Positions 1 through 11,614 of a stretch of DNA of 39,971 nucleotides are shown piece after piece. This DNA comes from Priapulus caudatus. Its lineage: Eukaryota > Priapulida > Priapulimorpha > Priapulimorphida > Priapulidae. Within the stretch, counting starts at the first letter, position 1, and every line of letters starts with the position of its first letter. The stretch is taken from assembly GCF_000485595.1 (NCBI RefSeq), contig NW_014577075.1, positions 225,740 through 265,710 of the forward strand, given 5' to 3'. The notes beneath the pieces are model-generated. The model was not told where the DNA came from. It saw only the letters and a program-made list of their open reading frames with translations, and did not search any database. The translations under genes and the position numbers were made by a program.

Positions 1-150
1 CTGTGACGTCACTGACGTGTAATGTGCACTCTGTATGATAATGGCATGACGTGCGATAGATATATAGGTGCACAGTGTTACACACATGCACGGATATACA
101 GACACACCCATTTCTCGTTTATTTTCTATCTCTCTATTTCGTTTGCTCCT

Positions 151-153
<3 letters not shown>

Positions 154-204
<51 letters not shown>
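154..204. repeat. (CT)n microsatellite
   Basis: About 25 uninterrupted CT dinucleotides inside a wider pyrimidine-rich stretch (about 100-330). The Leu/Ser-rich reading frames across it are products of the repeat. Nothing else is recognisable in 1-420. Confidence 0.95.
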
Positions 205-206
<2 letters not shown>

Positions 207-419
207 TCTCCCTCTCTCTCTCCCCCTCTCTCTTGTTCAACCTTCCTTCCTCCCACATGCCCTCGCCTTCTTCTTCTACTTATCTGTTGTATGTTTGTTT
301 TCTCAGTCTCTTTTCTCTGTCACACTCTAAGACCGAACATAGATTTTTTTATTATATTTGTCTAGGCCTAGAGTCATCGTTGCGCAGCCCCTATCAAAAA
401 CATATCTTGGTATGATTGA

Positions 420-1100
420 CTGTTGGATTTTTACTGAACGATGCTATCAGACACGTTTTTCTGTCATTTATAAATACACGCGGGCGCACGTGGCGGCCGC
501 TGCCAATAATTGTCATCGCTAGCGTATCCCGATTCAATCGACGTATACTCACGCAGTTAACACGCCTCGAAAACGGCTTTTCTGAGATCGTATCGAATGC
601 ACTAAAATGTTCAACTGAGTATTGTCAACAAAGACCATCACCACCACTACTACAGAGTCATGTTAGTTGATATAGTGGCTGTTGTGATATAGTAGCTGAG
701 TTGATATAGTACTGTTGATATAGTAGCTGAGTTGTGTGTTGTAATGGTAGCGTTCTATGTGGCTTTTGGCTGCTCCGCAATGGCATGGCTGCATTTGCAT
801 TTCTTTAGGTTCCCAAATCCTCGTAATAAAGTGAAATTGCTTTATTATCAAAACAAAAAAACTGATAGACTCTGCAATGCTAAACACTGGTTTTGACACA
901 AACAAACCTAGTGGCTGAAAAGATTACCATGCTTTCAAAATGAAGGCAAATTGGAATGTTACTCTCTAGCGGAACATCTCTGGCGTTAGAGTGTGACCAG
1001 TCTTCACGCGAGCGAGCGTGTAAAAGTAACCGAATCGTGACGTCGTTTCCAGGTAGTGACGGCCAATCAAAAGATAGCTCACTCGTCGTCAGCATGGAGA
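420..1100. other. Intergenic, no gene seen
   Basis: No supported coding region. Positions 664-735 hold a few imperfect direct copies of a GATATAGTAGCTGAGTT-type unit, a short local tandem repeat. The rest looks like unremarkable intergenic DNA. Confidence 0.5.
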
Positions 1101-1164
1101 TCAATGGGATTCTATACCAGGGCGTGCTTTTTGCTCAAAATCCACGAAGTGGGAGATTGCCGTG

Positions 1165-1350
1165 AGTGCCTTCTTAGTTTTGCTTTGCACGGGACACGGC
1201 GATGGAGAGACACTGCTACAGGGACGACCGTCTGCTGCGGCCGAGAGAGAGAGGAAGAAGGAGCGGAAACGTCTGCTGCGGCCGAGAGAGAGGCAGGAAG
1301 AGCGGAAGCGTCTGCTGGCCGCGCCGCGCCGCGACGAGGGAAACTGTTAA
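1165..1350 (+). other. Possible terminal exon of an unknown plus-strand gene
   Basis: GC-rich island in AT-rich surroundings. It holds two imperfect copies (about 1228-1268 and 1269-1307) of a segment reading RLLRPRER followed by Glu/Lys/Arg-rich residues, then a stop (TAA at 1348-1350). The copies differ in length by 2 bp (41 against 39), so no single frame keeps both; a 2-bp indel in the first would give a charged, helix-like C-terminus. A CAG at 1238-1240 could be an acceptor but lacks a clear pyrimidine tract. I do not recognise the protein. It may also be a non-coding purine-rich repeat. Confidence 0.18.
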
Positions 1351-3289
1351 ATGCATACGCTATGTTTTGTCGACCCACAATTGTAATGCTTCTCAGGTAC
1401 GATGTTCTCGGGTCAATTTTCGTATAATTTTGTCGATACGTGGGTCTCAGGGTTTTATTTTTCGCGCGCGCGTAATGTTGTTTGCACTGTACCGTGTTAT
1501 GCCCTTTGGTTTCGGCGGCAGGATTTCGCCGAGCTGTCAACCAGTCGCCGGTGGCTCGTTTACAGAAATTTCGATATCGTATCTGTTTTCTAGTGCCACG
1601 CATCATGGTTTTTTACACGCGATGCGCACTCGTTCACGAATCTCAACGTTGTTGACACGGGAATGGCGGGTATTTATTAGCGATAAATCGAACAGTCTGC
1701 ATTACGTATCTACCTATCCGATTTTGATCTGTTATGAAACGTTTATATGTTTCTTATTCGGCAAGTTTTCTCATATACCATCCTACCTCTCTTGTGTGTT
1801 GGCACCGGGAAACAGATAACTAATTATGGCCTTATGTTAATATTTAAAAAAAACTTAAAGCGGGTTAATATCTCAGTTGATTACTTTAGATTTTTCTTCA
1901 CTACGGACGTAGGTGTGTTTTATCGACGAGTTTCTGTGTACAGGCTTACAGTGTGCAGACGTGTATTCTAGGTGCTCGCGTAAATCCAAGCTTGTTGCCA
2001 AATTAGAACTGGATTTTGAGGTCTCAAACGTTTTTTTTTGTTATCTTATGGGCATTTTGCAGCCAGATGCAGACGTTAGTTGTCCCTAATGTTTGACCCC
2101 CCGTTCCCGTCCCAACCCTAACTTCCTCCCTCCACTTCCTCCTTTACTGTGTGACGTTCACATATCAGTTTATGATACTACATGTAAAACATTGACTAGA
2201 ATTATGTACTTAATGTTAATCGATAGGGTAGCTTTGACTTACGATGTATGATAGCAAATTTCTCAAGCTTTCAATATTGTAATTGGGTACTATATGTGTA
2301 TGTTTGTTCACGCGTGCGTGTCTGTTTCTATGCGTGCATAATTGTATCTGTCCATACATGTATGTTTGTGTTCGTGTGCGTGTGTGTTTGAGTGCGCACG
2401 CTTGTGCCATATGGGATGCAAACCTAATCTCTTTGCAATCGATTGGTCGCGCATTTACGTTTCTCAGATGGAGTTCTCTCTAAACTTATGTGCCTCGTGT
2501 ATCGCAGCGAGAGCAGGCTGCACGCGCGTCGCCCCCCATCCCAGCTATGACCACGCCCTCCCGGGCTCATCTCAGGTGTTGTATCAGTCGTCACTGCCCG
2601 GGAGCGTGGGTCGCAGCTCGGCTGGGACACGCGCTGTCACCTGCCGGTCCCGCTACCTGCCATACGGAGGCTCGGCTGTTGCGTTTAACAGTGTTCTCGG
2701 TCGGTGTCTAGATGTAGGAAAAGTTAATATCGGCAGTGATAATGCGTGTTTGTTTCGTTTTCTTCGAAGCTTTTTGCAAACCATGTTTATATCCCGTGTA
2801 TTATTTTTTAGTATATCCGCCTCTGCGTTTCGCTCCCAAGCGCAGGCTCTTAATATTATTAATTTATTTTTATGGAGGCGTGGCCTGTCGCTTGGGACCG
2901 AACTGTTTGAGGATGCCATATTTTGCTCTATACAGTTTCTCACATTTTGAGGCCCATGGGGCCTGTGTGTTTTTATCTACTCCTGTGTAGTTTAAGTGTA
3001 TATATATTGCTGAAAGCTTCTATCTAGTTGAGATTTTGTAAAGGTTAGCATAAGAGAACCATTGTACCTCATGTTGATGACGGGTGAATGCGAAGGACAG
3101 CATCTGTATCATAGCCAGGTGGCAGCCACGGCAAATATGGCCACTACTCAAAGATGGCCGACACACGAACGAGCGCAAGCAGACGAAGAGGTTTCGTTTG
3201 CTGCTCATGCTGCTAGCAATCAGGTTCAGATACGGCCAAATGTGCGATAAAGGAGCACTGACTCAACTTCCAATCAGCTACTATGTGTA
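1351..3289. other. Intergenic, nothing recognisable
   Basis: Several open frames occur (for example around 2342-2950), but none shows a domain, repeat or splice pattern I recognise. If the 1.2 kb island is a terminal exon, part of this could be its 3' UTR; that is only a guess. Confidence 0.4.
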
Positions 3290-3353
3290 GGTACTGTCAT
3301 GCGATGTATGAATCTGGTTATTGCAGTGTAATAGTGGTATGCATGACAGTACC
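3290..3353. repeat. Short hairpin, 13-bp perfect stem
   Basis: GGTACTGTCATGC at 3290-3302 is the exact reverse complement of 3341-3353, with a 38-base spacer that adds little pairing. It may be a relic of an inverted-repeat element. Confidence 0.5.
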
Positions 3354-4620
3354 GTAGCGAAAGTAGGCGAGTTCTGGTGAATCTAATTGAAATGTCAGCA
3401 ATTAAAGGCAATTTACTGGACACGATGAACCAAAATTACCTTAGGCAAATTACAGTTTTGGCTCACTGGAAGTTTGTAAAATGTTACCCTGCCGGATGGC
3501 TGATAAAATAACCAAAATGGCCGATGGAATGTTGGGGGTGCTGTGTTGCGTACTGCCCCTGACATGACACAGATGTTGTGTAGCTGATCAGCAGGACTAC
3601 TTACTGCAGTAGTCTTGTTTCACGTACGAAAATCTCAACAGTGTCCCGTGGTAAATAAATGTCTTCACCGCGTATAGTTACGGAAAACGCGTGTATAATG
3701 TAAGAAGCATATTGAATTGCGTTTTCACCCTACAGAGGACGCCACTCGCAACATCGGGTGATGACGTCGAAGAGTGGTGCCCGAGGTCGCTTCGGCTTAA
3801 AGCATGATAGACTTACAAAGCAACGCCACAACCTCACGGGTGTCAGCATCAGGGGTTTAATCAGTAACGAAAGCCTGCTATGTTCCGTGCAATATGATCA
3901 GGTCTACCTCAGAAATTGAGAAATGCCTAAAAATCGAGCAACGAATATCGCTGGCAATGGGTATTTGTTTCGACGCGCAACATTATCAGTCAGAATGGGT
4001 ATCATCATAGTCTTTAAACCGTCACTACCTCGCAGCAGTGTGGCTATGTTAGTTAGATATAGTAGTCCGGCTCCACTCAACGTTGTGTGGTGGATTGGAG
4101 TGGAGACGTGGGAGTCGATAATAAGCGGGTAGAATTTCATTGATCATGATCAGGGGATGAATCTCAGGGACACATGAGAGACAGCAGTCTGTCTGAGGTT
4201 GTGCACAATCGCAGTCGGCACAGCGGCGGAGGTCGGCACGTTTCGCCTATAGTGGCGCCACCGTGTGGCAACATTCAACCTGACAAGCTTCCGCAGTTTC
4301 CGTGGGTGCGGCGGCCTCTTTGAAATTGCATGCAATTTTGAATTGGCATTGGTTCGATTCAGAGATTTTGAATTGAGACCTCTAAAAGCGCGCGCAATGC
4401 ACGCAGGCGGCCCGCGGGAATTAAAACCGTGCGACGGCGCCCATCTAGGTGATCGCTCAGTGCTGAATGGCCAACCTTGTCTCCCGGCCGCTAAGAGCAC
4501 CACGATAAAAGGAAGCCCTTACTTTTAATTTAACGGGTTCAGCTCAGTGCTTCCACTCACAGAGATGTTTGTTGTTTAATTATGTTGTGCACCTGTAGGA
4601 AACTCACTTATTAAGACGTC
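3354..4620. other. Intergenic, nothing recognisable
   Basis: No supported gene, RNA or repeat family. Short open frames on both strands lack recognisable motifs. Confidence 0.4.
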
Positions 4621-4656
4621 ACTCCCTGTATATATATATAGATAAGGTGTAGAGCG

Positions 4657-4714
4657 AAAGAGAGAGAGAGAGAGAGAGAGAGAGCGAGTAAAAGAGAGAG
4701 AGAGAGAGAGAGAG
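4657..4714. repeat. (GA)n microsatellite
   Basis: Two runs of GA dinucleotides split by a short GCGAGTAAAA interruption, preceded by a short (TA)n at about 4629-4641. Confidence 0.9.
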
Positions 4715-5470
4715 AGTTGTGCTATCGTGTACATTATCGCATTATCCTAGAAATTATCACTCGGAATGGGGGCCACATGTTCGTACGCTCACGCATAACT
4801 CGCAGAGCCCCGTGATTGGTTCTCTCCAGGTAGTATTATGCAGGGCAAAATGGCTGTTCTGCTGCCAATTCCATCCGGTTTCCATCTTGTAGAACAGTAG
4901 AACCATGTGCAATTCATCATATGGCCCAACCACTAATCTCTCTCTATATATGTGTGTGTGTATATATAACAACTGGATAGAGTGCGGTCCAGCCAAAAAT
5001 CACTTTTACACAGTCATGATAATATCGGTGCAATACCTGCTGGTATTTGTGCCAACCAATATGGCAGCCCAATAACATCAAATATCTCCCACAATGCACC
5101 ATCCAATTGTTATGTATACAAATATATAGAGAAAGATCATCGAGTTAACTTTTCCACTGATGCCATTTTGCCCAAGACGTAGCCGCCTTGGTAGCAGGGC
5201 AGAGTTGATGTGTTATCGGTCAGCTCTTGAATGGCGCTGCCACTTGCTTCCGACTGGAGTAAGCGTACATTCATTTGCACCCCCATTCCTGCAACTGCTA
5301 TGCTGTTACACTCTCGACGCATTAAAAAATTGTGAGCTCTATTTTTATGAAAACGTTCTAGATAGATGGGTACAAGAAGGCGGACGCATGCACATGCATT
5401 GCAAGCTCGTCCGTTCCCTGAGCCACGGTGGTATATATCACCGTGCGTTTGTGCAGCCAATTAGTGGTAG
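4715..5470. other. Intergenic, nothing recognisable
   Basis: Only a short TA/TG dinucleotide patch at about 4944-4969 and a small hairpin around a TATATA centre at about 5423-5446. No coding evidence. Confidence 0.4.
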
Positions 5471-5534
5471 GATATTTGCATTGGAACATTTATGGGTACA
5501 TATATCTAGCGATAAATGTCCCAATTCAAAAATC
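5471..5534. repeat. Pre-miRNA-sized hairpin A
   Basis: A left arm starting TTTGCATTGGAACATTTAT (5475) pairs imperfectly with a right arm ending at about 5531, giving a 60-65 nt hairpin. A related hairpin lies at 6323-6388. The two may be copies of one repeat or a small RNA family. No expression evidence can be drawn from sequence. Confidence 0.4.
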
Positions 5535-6322
5535 TCACGTGCAGACACTTAGGGGGTGTTAGCTCTGACCAGCCCTAGGTGGTGGTAGGTACACTTGTGC
5601 CGCATGTGCATAGGAAGAAAGAGAAGAGGCAGAGCGGCGTAACCACTGACCTACGTGTAACAGCCAGGCAGAGCATTGTCCTATTTAATTACGCCATCTT
5701 GGAAGAATCAGTTTTAAGCGAGTCGAAATAACATTGTGCGTTGAAACAATATCTAACCTCCTTACTGTCCGCTCTTTGATAATTCTGCCTTTGGGCCACA
5801 CTAATAAACATAGTAATTATCACAATGCGCTGTTATAATTCTCTGGCTGATTATTATATATAGGTCAGTTGGCATAAAATGAGTTTTGACGTCACAGCCA
5901 ATTCAACAGCTGCTGTAAAAACAAGTGAACAGCTCACCGCTGTGAAGCCGTTCTTTTCTAGATAAGTGTGGTGGAAAACGAATGCCTAGTGTATCACCAG
6001 TAGACAGGTAGTTGCGTGGAGCAACACGAGAACAGCACTCACACAAGATGGCGCTGGCTGCTATATCTACTTAAAAAATGGCGCCGCTGCATGCGTCTGC
6101 GATCGGGGTCAGAGGTCACTGCTTCATGTATTCCCCGGGTGCCGGATTTTCGTTCCGAATTTCTGCCTCGCGCCTTTCTTGTATGTGAGACTGACGGAAG
6201 AACGAGAGCGATGTAGGGGTATGCAAAATAGATTACGACCAGGCAGCGTGCCGAGTTAACGCAGCCAGTCACAACCGGGTGATTGACAGGTGTCACCATA
6301 ACTCCAAGTGCCCGTATGTAAA
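5535..6322. other. Intergenic, nothing recognisable
   Basis: No gene, RNA or repeat family supported. Confidence 0.4.
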
Positions 6323-6388
6323 GGTATTCGCATTGGGACGTTTACCGGTATATATGTGTACCAGGCAAATGTCCAAATGCAAGAACCG
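6323..6388. repeat. Pre-miRNA-sized hairpin B, related to hairpin A
   Basis: The left arm GCATTGGGACGTTTACCGG (from about 6330) pairs with a right arm ending in AAATGTCCAAATGC (about 6380), with only a few mismatches. Similarity to the 5471-5534 hairpin continues for about 40 bases 3' of the stem, which suggests an old duplicated repeat unit. Confidence 0.4.
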
Positions 6389-6439
6389 TACCTGCAGTCA
6401 CTTGGCAGTTGTCTCTGACAATGACGTCTTCGGCTGGTT

Positions 6440-7980
6440 TCAGGTCAGGTGAAAGCTAGCTCGAGTTTCGACAGCATTCTCTGCACTGTGTAATACAGTG
6501 AAGGTTATAGTAACTGGAGCTAACACGGTGGCATAGGGGAAAAAGAGGCTGCACACTACCTTGTAGTGCCCCGGCTGGATTCCAAAATGAATTGACACCG
6601 AGATTTTGAGATTTTTCGTACATGTACGTACGTAAGGCAGTACTTTGTGTAAATACAGAAATCTGTTATTTTAGAGTATTAATAAACGTATCCTTTTACA
6701 CATTATAGTTGCAATGACTAATTAACAGTGGTTGTTATGAAGTTGGAGAGAATTTATAGGGTGTCATCATGGTTATTGGAATGTGCACGGCCATTTTCTG
6801 CCCGGGTATATTGTAGACCAGAATTGCTTGCGAAATGGTTGGTGCTTGGGTTAGCACGTGTATCAAAATGTCACTTTTCTGGTTGAAACAGAGGTACGAA
6901 CAATTTTAACTAATGATTTTATACGTGTAAAGTATACTTGGCATTTGGTTTGTCGTATCAATAAAGTGCACTTTTAGTTTTTATTTTGTAACTGTACTAC
7001 AAATTTAGCACTAGGTGAAGCAATGCATTGGCTATTCAGGGAAGAACCCTTCCTAGTCAACTCTTTTAACAAGGAAATTTTTACTCGGTTGTAGAATTTT
7101 CTTGCTTTGATTGATTCCTATTATTTTTAGTTTTGCTTTTGGTGTGATTTTTCAGGGAAGCCCTTGCGGATGTATAATGTACATCAGTGGGCAAGCATTG
7201 CAAATGTATGTACTTACACTGAATAAAATAATGTTTTGGCATTTGGCGAGTTTAGGTGGTTTCCTATTTACATTATTTCATTTTTTCGTGAACCACAAAT
7301 ACGACACCTGGCCTTTGTGCCTTCCTTTCGTTCTGTTTATTTCCTAACTTTTGAAAACTCTTACATCAAAAGATTTTACACCTCCCTTTGACTCCACCTG
7401 TAATTTCGTTCATGACATAACACCTTGCACTCTAAAACTCCACACCTTGTAATTTTATTTAAAGTTCCTTGGTGTCTGACTAACCCTAGTAACGTTGAAA
7501 CGAATAGCAACGTTGAACTGTAGTTAATGTGGATAGGGATGCAGTTTCACTTAGTTGAGAATAACCACACTACTAAATTGTAAAAAGGATTAAGAAAACA
7601 TTGATTTATTTTTAGGACACTAACCTTTACATGATCCAATGTGAGTGTGTGAATTCGTGAGTGGGTGCATGAACGCAAGTAAACAGATTTAACAGTTGTA
7701 CATGTATTAATAGCAGGCTTCAAGTTTGCTTCTTTTGTTAAACTATCCGATTTATAGAAAATGTGAAAACAATATTTGCCTAGGTTAACGTAGGGCACCC
7801 TTTATAATTGTATACAAGGCCACATGCAGCTACCATTACTATTACAACTAGGATACGGGCTACCAGCGCATTTGAAGAGATTTTACTTGCAGAAATTATT
7901 AATATGGTAAATGATCATATAAATTCTTTAGATACTAAGAACAGCATTTAAAAAAACATGTAATTAAAGGAGGCTGTACA
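6440..7980. other. AT-rich intergenic, nothing recognisable
   Basis: Long AT-rich stretch with no coding pattern, tandem repeat or inverted repeat that I could find. Confidence 0.45.
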
Positions 7981-7989
7981 TGATTACAT

Positions 7990-8040
7990 ACACACACGCA
8001 CGCACAAACACACGCACACGCACGCACGCACACACAGTCA
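7990..8040. repeat. (CA/CGCA)n microsatellite
   Basis: Mixed ACAC and ACGC tandem repeat. Confidence 0.9.
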
Positions 8041-8156
8041 CATGCACACAGAAGAGTTCCTATATAATACTGGTTTTATGCTTCAGCTTAAAATACTTGT
8101 GATGCAGGGGCACAACACCAACAAATCTGTACAAAAATAGCTATCCCCTGGTCAGC

Positions 8157-9115
8157 TTAAAGGACAATTGAATTCAAATTTCATCACTTCTGTAACGTTT
8201 TTATACATAGAAATACATTCAATAACGTATTCCATTTCAAATCCGGCGCCCAATTAGTAATAAACACCTGAATAGTTTATGTTACTATATCGAGGTTATG
8301 TGACTTCACGGACCATTTCGAGAGACGCCATTATGTAAACATAGTGCGTGTGGTGGTTAAATATTTGATGTTTTTTGTTATTTCTCATGCTTCATTATCA
8401 TGTCAAGACACAAACATGTAGCCTGTAAGTGTACTTATATTCATGTACATACATATTACCTGTGTGGATAATGCATTCACGGTATATGTACATGACTTGC
8501 GTAGAGATGTTTGTACATGTACAGATACATGTGATTCTGACCGAGCGTGATAAGCACGGTGAACAGTGTACTCGCATGACTCACTTGGTCTAGCGTCGAA
8601 CTGGTCTACAATAACCCTGGTCTTTTCATTCTCATGGCAGCATATACATTAAGGTGCCGTACTCATTAATTCACAAACACTACAAGAACACCAGTATTTG
8701 TCTACAGTCCTATCTAGTACCGAAGCTTCCATTCCGCCATGTTGTGACTGTTCTGATTCTTGAGAAGTTTGTGCCGACTCTTCGCGTTGCTTTTTCAGAC
8801 GATTCTCCTCAATTTCTTCTTGTGTATATTCAGGCTCAAACCTATATCCAACTGGTAAATCACTATAAATATCATGATCATCTGAGTAATCACTAGAATC
8901 ATTGAAATTATCGCTTTCTGTCTCCATCACAACACTCGGCTTTAGAGTGGCGTCGTGTCGTTCAGAATGGTCTGTGACGTCACATGACCTAGATTAATAT
9001 TCATGTGTTTATTACTAATTGGGCGCCGGATTTAAAATGGAATACGTTATTGAATGTATTTCTATGTATAAAAGCGTTACAGAAGTTATGAAATTTGACT
9101 TCAATTGTCCTTTAA
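8157..9115 (-). mobile_element. TTAA-flanked element with ~170-bp terminal inverted repeats
   Basis: Direct TTAA copies (8157-8160 and 9112-9115) flank a 951-bp element. Its ends read AGGACAATTGAA inward from both sides. The inverted repeats continue with high similarity for about 170 bp (8161-8330 against 8940-9111), sharing a block with CCGGCGCCCAATTAGTAATA. A TTAA target duplication is the hallmark of piggyBac-type insertion, but I see no transposase, so this is a non-autonomous element at most. The interior carries a truncated ORF on the minus strand. It lies about 370 bp beyond the stop codon of the ZMYM-like gene. Confidence 0.75.
8649..8930 (-). pseudogene. Truncated P2X7 C-terminal-domain-like ORF inside the TTAA element
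   Basis: A 93-codon ORF with an acidic Ser/Asp-rich start, then a GYRFEPEYTQEEIEENR segment, a Gln/Ser-rich linker, and WCSCSVCELM near the end. Many invertebrate and fish proteins annotated as P2X purinoceptor 7-like combine a YRFEPEYT-type segment with a WCxCxxC zinc-binding start; no ion-channel part is present here. The frame stops just after the first Cys cluster, where those proteins continue with further Cys. This looks like an internally deleted passenger gene rather than a working one. The family assignment rests on remembered motifs only. Confidence 0.5.
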
Positions 9116-9216
9116 TAGCAATATCCAAAATATTTACATCCCATGCAATCTTTTCTCACCTATCCCCACAACCAATGCAGCAGAAGCTTGTTCTGCAATG
9201 TTACTTACAGAAACCG

Positions 9217-9222
9217 TTTATT
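9217..9222 (-). promoter_or_regulatory. Candidate polyadenylation signal AATAAA
   Basis: TTTATT on the plus strand reads AATAAA on the minus strand, about 265 bases beyond the stop codon of the ZMYM-like gene. It is the first canonical signal I noticed, and it lies before the TTAA element. The 3' UTR would then be about 9200-9486. Confidence 0.4.
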
Positions 9223-9486
9223 TACGTAAACACGTGAGCAAGACGCACGCACGCACGCACGCACATACACACGATTCCCACCACGACTCCTGCAATGATC
9301 ACGGGTTATAACTCTAAATTCGAGTGTTAATTAACATTACCACTTCTCCAAGTGTCTCCTCCAGATACAGAGCATGCAAGAAACACACGTTTTGAACTTT
9401 GATCCACCCCACAAAACTGCTAAATGATAGTGCTAATGTCAGTTGTGACTCCCATTGCCATGACTACGGCGTGAATCATGTTCCAC

Positions 9487-9567
9487 TCACGTCGGGAGCA
9501 TTGCAGAGTTGTACAGAGCTTCGTTGATTTCTCTAGTCATCTTGATTCTCGTCAACATTTTCCCCAC
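9487..9567 (-). CDS. Coding exon 21 (last): end of DUF3504
   Basis: Acceptor TTGCAG precedes 9567. It encodes VGKMLTRIKMTREINEAL and a short tail, then TGA at 9489-9487. The RIxxxREIxEAL helix is the family's usual C-terminal end. Phase 0 from the preceding exon. Confidence 0.88.
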   Translation of the reverse strand: MGKMLTRIKMTREINEALYNSAMLPT

Positions 9568-10085
9568 CTGCAATCACAAGTCATACAGATTACGAAAAAG
9601 ATTGGAGAGTAAAGCTGTGAGATGAAATCGATAACAGCAGAGAAAACGTGCACTAACCTTAAAATGAAAGTGTCAATGACACTGTAGCTCACCACAAAAA
9701 AGGACACAAATGAGTGAGTAAGAAGAAGTCATTTTTAATTGAGCAACCATCGACGTACATTATAGAAACGATTGCCATCTGTATATCGCAATAATAATTT
9801 ATAAACCAAAATGAATCACAATTTGTGACCGTAGATGGCACCTAACCGCTTTGGTAGCCGATGGCGTTTGAAATAAATAGTTATGCTGCCGTTCCGACAT
9901 GTTTTGTAAATCTTACCTCTAATATAAGAGTTAATCGCAGGGTGAGAGGAAATACCAATTTTGCATTAAGGATATTGTCAATGAAATCTTGTAAAACGAA
10001 CCAGACGAGTGTGATCACCACAGACTGTTTGTGTCTATATAATATGCTATATAATTGCCAAACCCTACCTAATTTGCATAATTTC
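9568..10085. other. Intron 20, distal part, nothing recognisable
   Basis: AT-rich intron sequence with no recognised element. Confidence 0.5.
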
Positions 10086-10401
10086 TTTTAAATATCAAAC
10101 CCTAGCAGCCTTATTCATTCACATACAAAATGAGCAAAATCCGTTGTAACCTGAACTGACTAATGCAATTCCCATTTTTGCCAAAAAATTCCCGTGGCTC
10201 GAAAGTACGTCGACTGGCGTGCTCAAATAGGACGTTTAATATGGGAGCATACGCAGTAACAACTATATCCAATTTCAAACATGTGGCCAAACGGTTCCTG
10301 AGTTATCGTTGACTCGAGCGAAATGTGACGGACGGACGGACGTACGACGGACGACAACCCATGGCAATAGCTCAGCTTGATGATGTCAAGGTGAGCTAAA
10401 A
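10086..10401 (+). repeat. Interspersed repeat with GGAC-rich tail and terminal hairpin
   Basis: Contains a GGCCAAACGGTTCCTGAGTT-type segment, then a (GGAC)-rich run (about 10329-10350), then a terminal hairpin (about 10367-10398: TAGCTCAGCTTGA against TCAAGGTGAGCTA). This layout resembles a common invertebrate interspersed repeat. I cannot name the family, and the left boundary is uncertain. Confidence 0.45.
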
Positions 10402-10499
10402 ATGCAGGTTATCGTGAATCACAATACAAAGCCAACAGTACGTGACAAACACACGTACATCCTAAGATTATGCGAGTTAGTTAGGCGCCACTGCTATAC

Positions 10500-10608
10500 C
10501 TGGTCACTTGTGAGAGGTAACGTAGAATACCATACAGGGCTGTCCGGTACACAAGACCTTTCCGGGATCAGGTAATACACATCAGATTTGTTCTTCATAC
10601 TTTCGGGG
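10500..10608 (-). CDS. Coding exon 20: DUF3504
   Basis: Acceptor GATTGCAG, donor CAG|GTATAG. Completes a Cys codon begun in the previous exon and reads PESMKNKSDVYYLIPERSC, then DSPVWYST. The CPES-DVFYL-PERSC-SPLWYS pattern is a strong ZMYM signature, closest to ZMYM3. Confidence 0.92.
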
Positions 10609-10703
10609 CTGCAATCAAACATACAGGAAGATGTGCAAGAATACAATTGTCTCCTTGGCTCCACGAAGCACTGTCAAAATTCCCTATTATAAAAAAGTGA
10701 CGT

Positions 10704-11040
10704 AACATAAACTCTGTGACATCATTGGTGCCCACCATCATACGTGACATGAGCCCTGCAACACCATTGGTGCTCATCATCTCACGTGACATAAACCCTG
10801 CAACACCATTGGTGCTCATCATCTCACGTGACATAAACCCTGCAACACCATTGGTGCTCATCATCTCACGTGACATAAACCCTGCAACACCATTGGTGCT
10901 TATCATCTCATGTGACATAAACCCTGCAACACACCATTGGTTGCTCATCATCTCACGGTGACATAAACCCTGCAACACCATTGGTGCTCATCATCTCACG
11001 TGACATAAGCCCAGCGACATCATTCATGCCCCTGATCATC
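10704..11040. repeat. 42-bp minisatellite, about 8 copies (intron 19)
   Basis: Tandem unit containing CACCATTGGTGCTCATCATC then ACGTGACATAAACCC; central copies are nearly identical. Because 42 is divisible by three, both strands carry repetitive open frames across it, which are not genes. It ends about 70 bp from exon 19. Confidence 0.9.
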
Positions 11041-11112
11041 GTGCTCGTCATCAATGTCACCAGTTTCTCGAAAAATCAAGCAGCCGTCGCTGACGCTGCC
11101 ACAGTGACCCAC

Positions 11113-11221
11113 CATTTGGAGAGGTAGAACTCGTACAGCTTGACGGGACAGCGTAGAGGGTTGTCCAGCTTCTCTGCTTGCTCTAGCCACATAGAATCGT
11201 CCTGCGACTTGCGCTTGGGCC
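11113..11221 (-). CDS. Coding exon 19: DUF3504
   Basis: Acceptor CACGACAG, donor AAATG|GTGGGT. Encodes [14 protein letters not shown], then [16 protein letters not shown]. The RCPVKxYExYLSK block is conserved across ZMYM2/3/4. Phases fit both neighbours. Confidence 0.92.
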
Positions 11222-11614
11222 CTGTCGTGACAAACGCAGCCACAATGTCACGTCACTGTGGCGTCACGTTTCCACGCCGCGCACATTTACCGCCCAATCG
11301 TTAGATGTCACTCTTACTAGCCCCACTCTAGCGTCAATACTTCGTTGCATTTTACGTGTGGGTGCATACGTTGGTGGGGGGTTTTTGGTTTGTGTTCGCG
11401 CACACACTCACACAGATACCGATTAGTTGTGAGCACGCTACGAACAATTAAAACATGCTACAACAACAAAAAATCAAATTTAAACAAGGGTTTATCCAGC
11501 TACGATTCTACTCGACGATAGCAAAGGGGAATCGCCCTCGTCGGCCGTGGCGCGTCAACTCCATCGACAAGAGCGGCCGACGGCAGCGCGCGCGCGCCGG
11601 GGGAGGCGTCTCAC

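Noticed and set aside
22-415. Three overlapping Leu/Ser-rich frames resembling membrane segments
   Set aside because: They are translations of a (CT)n microsatellite.
10595-10981. Minus-strand 128-codon frame with repeated MSREMMSTNGVAGF
   Set aside because: It is a reading of the 42-bp intronic minisatellite and overlaps the true exon 20 in a different frame.
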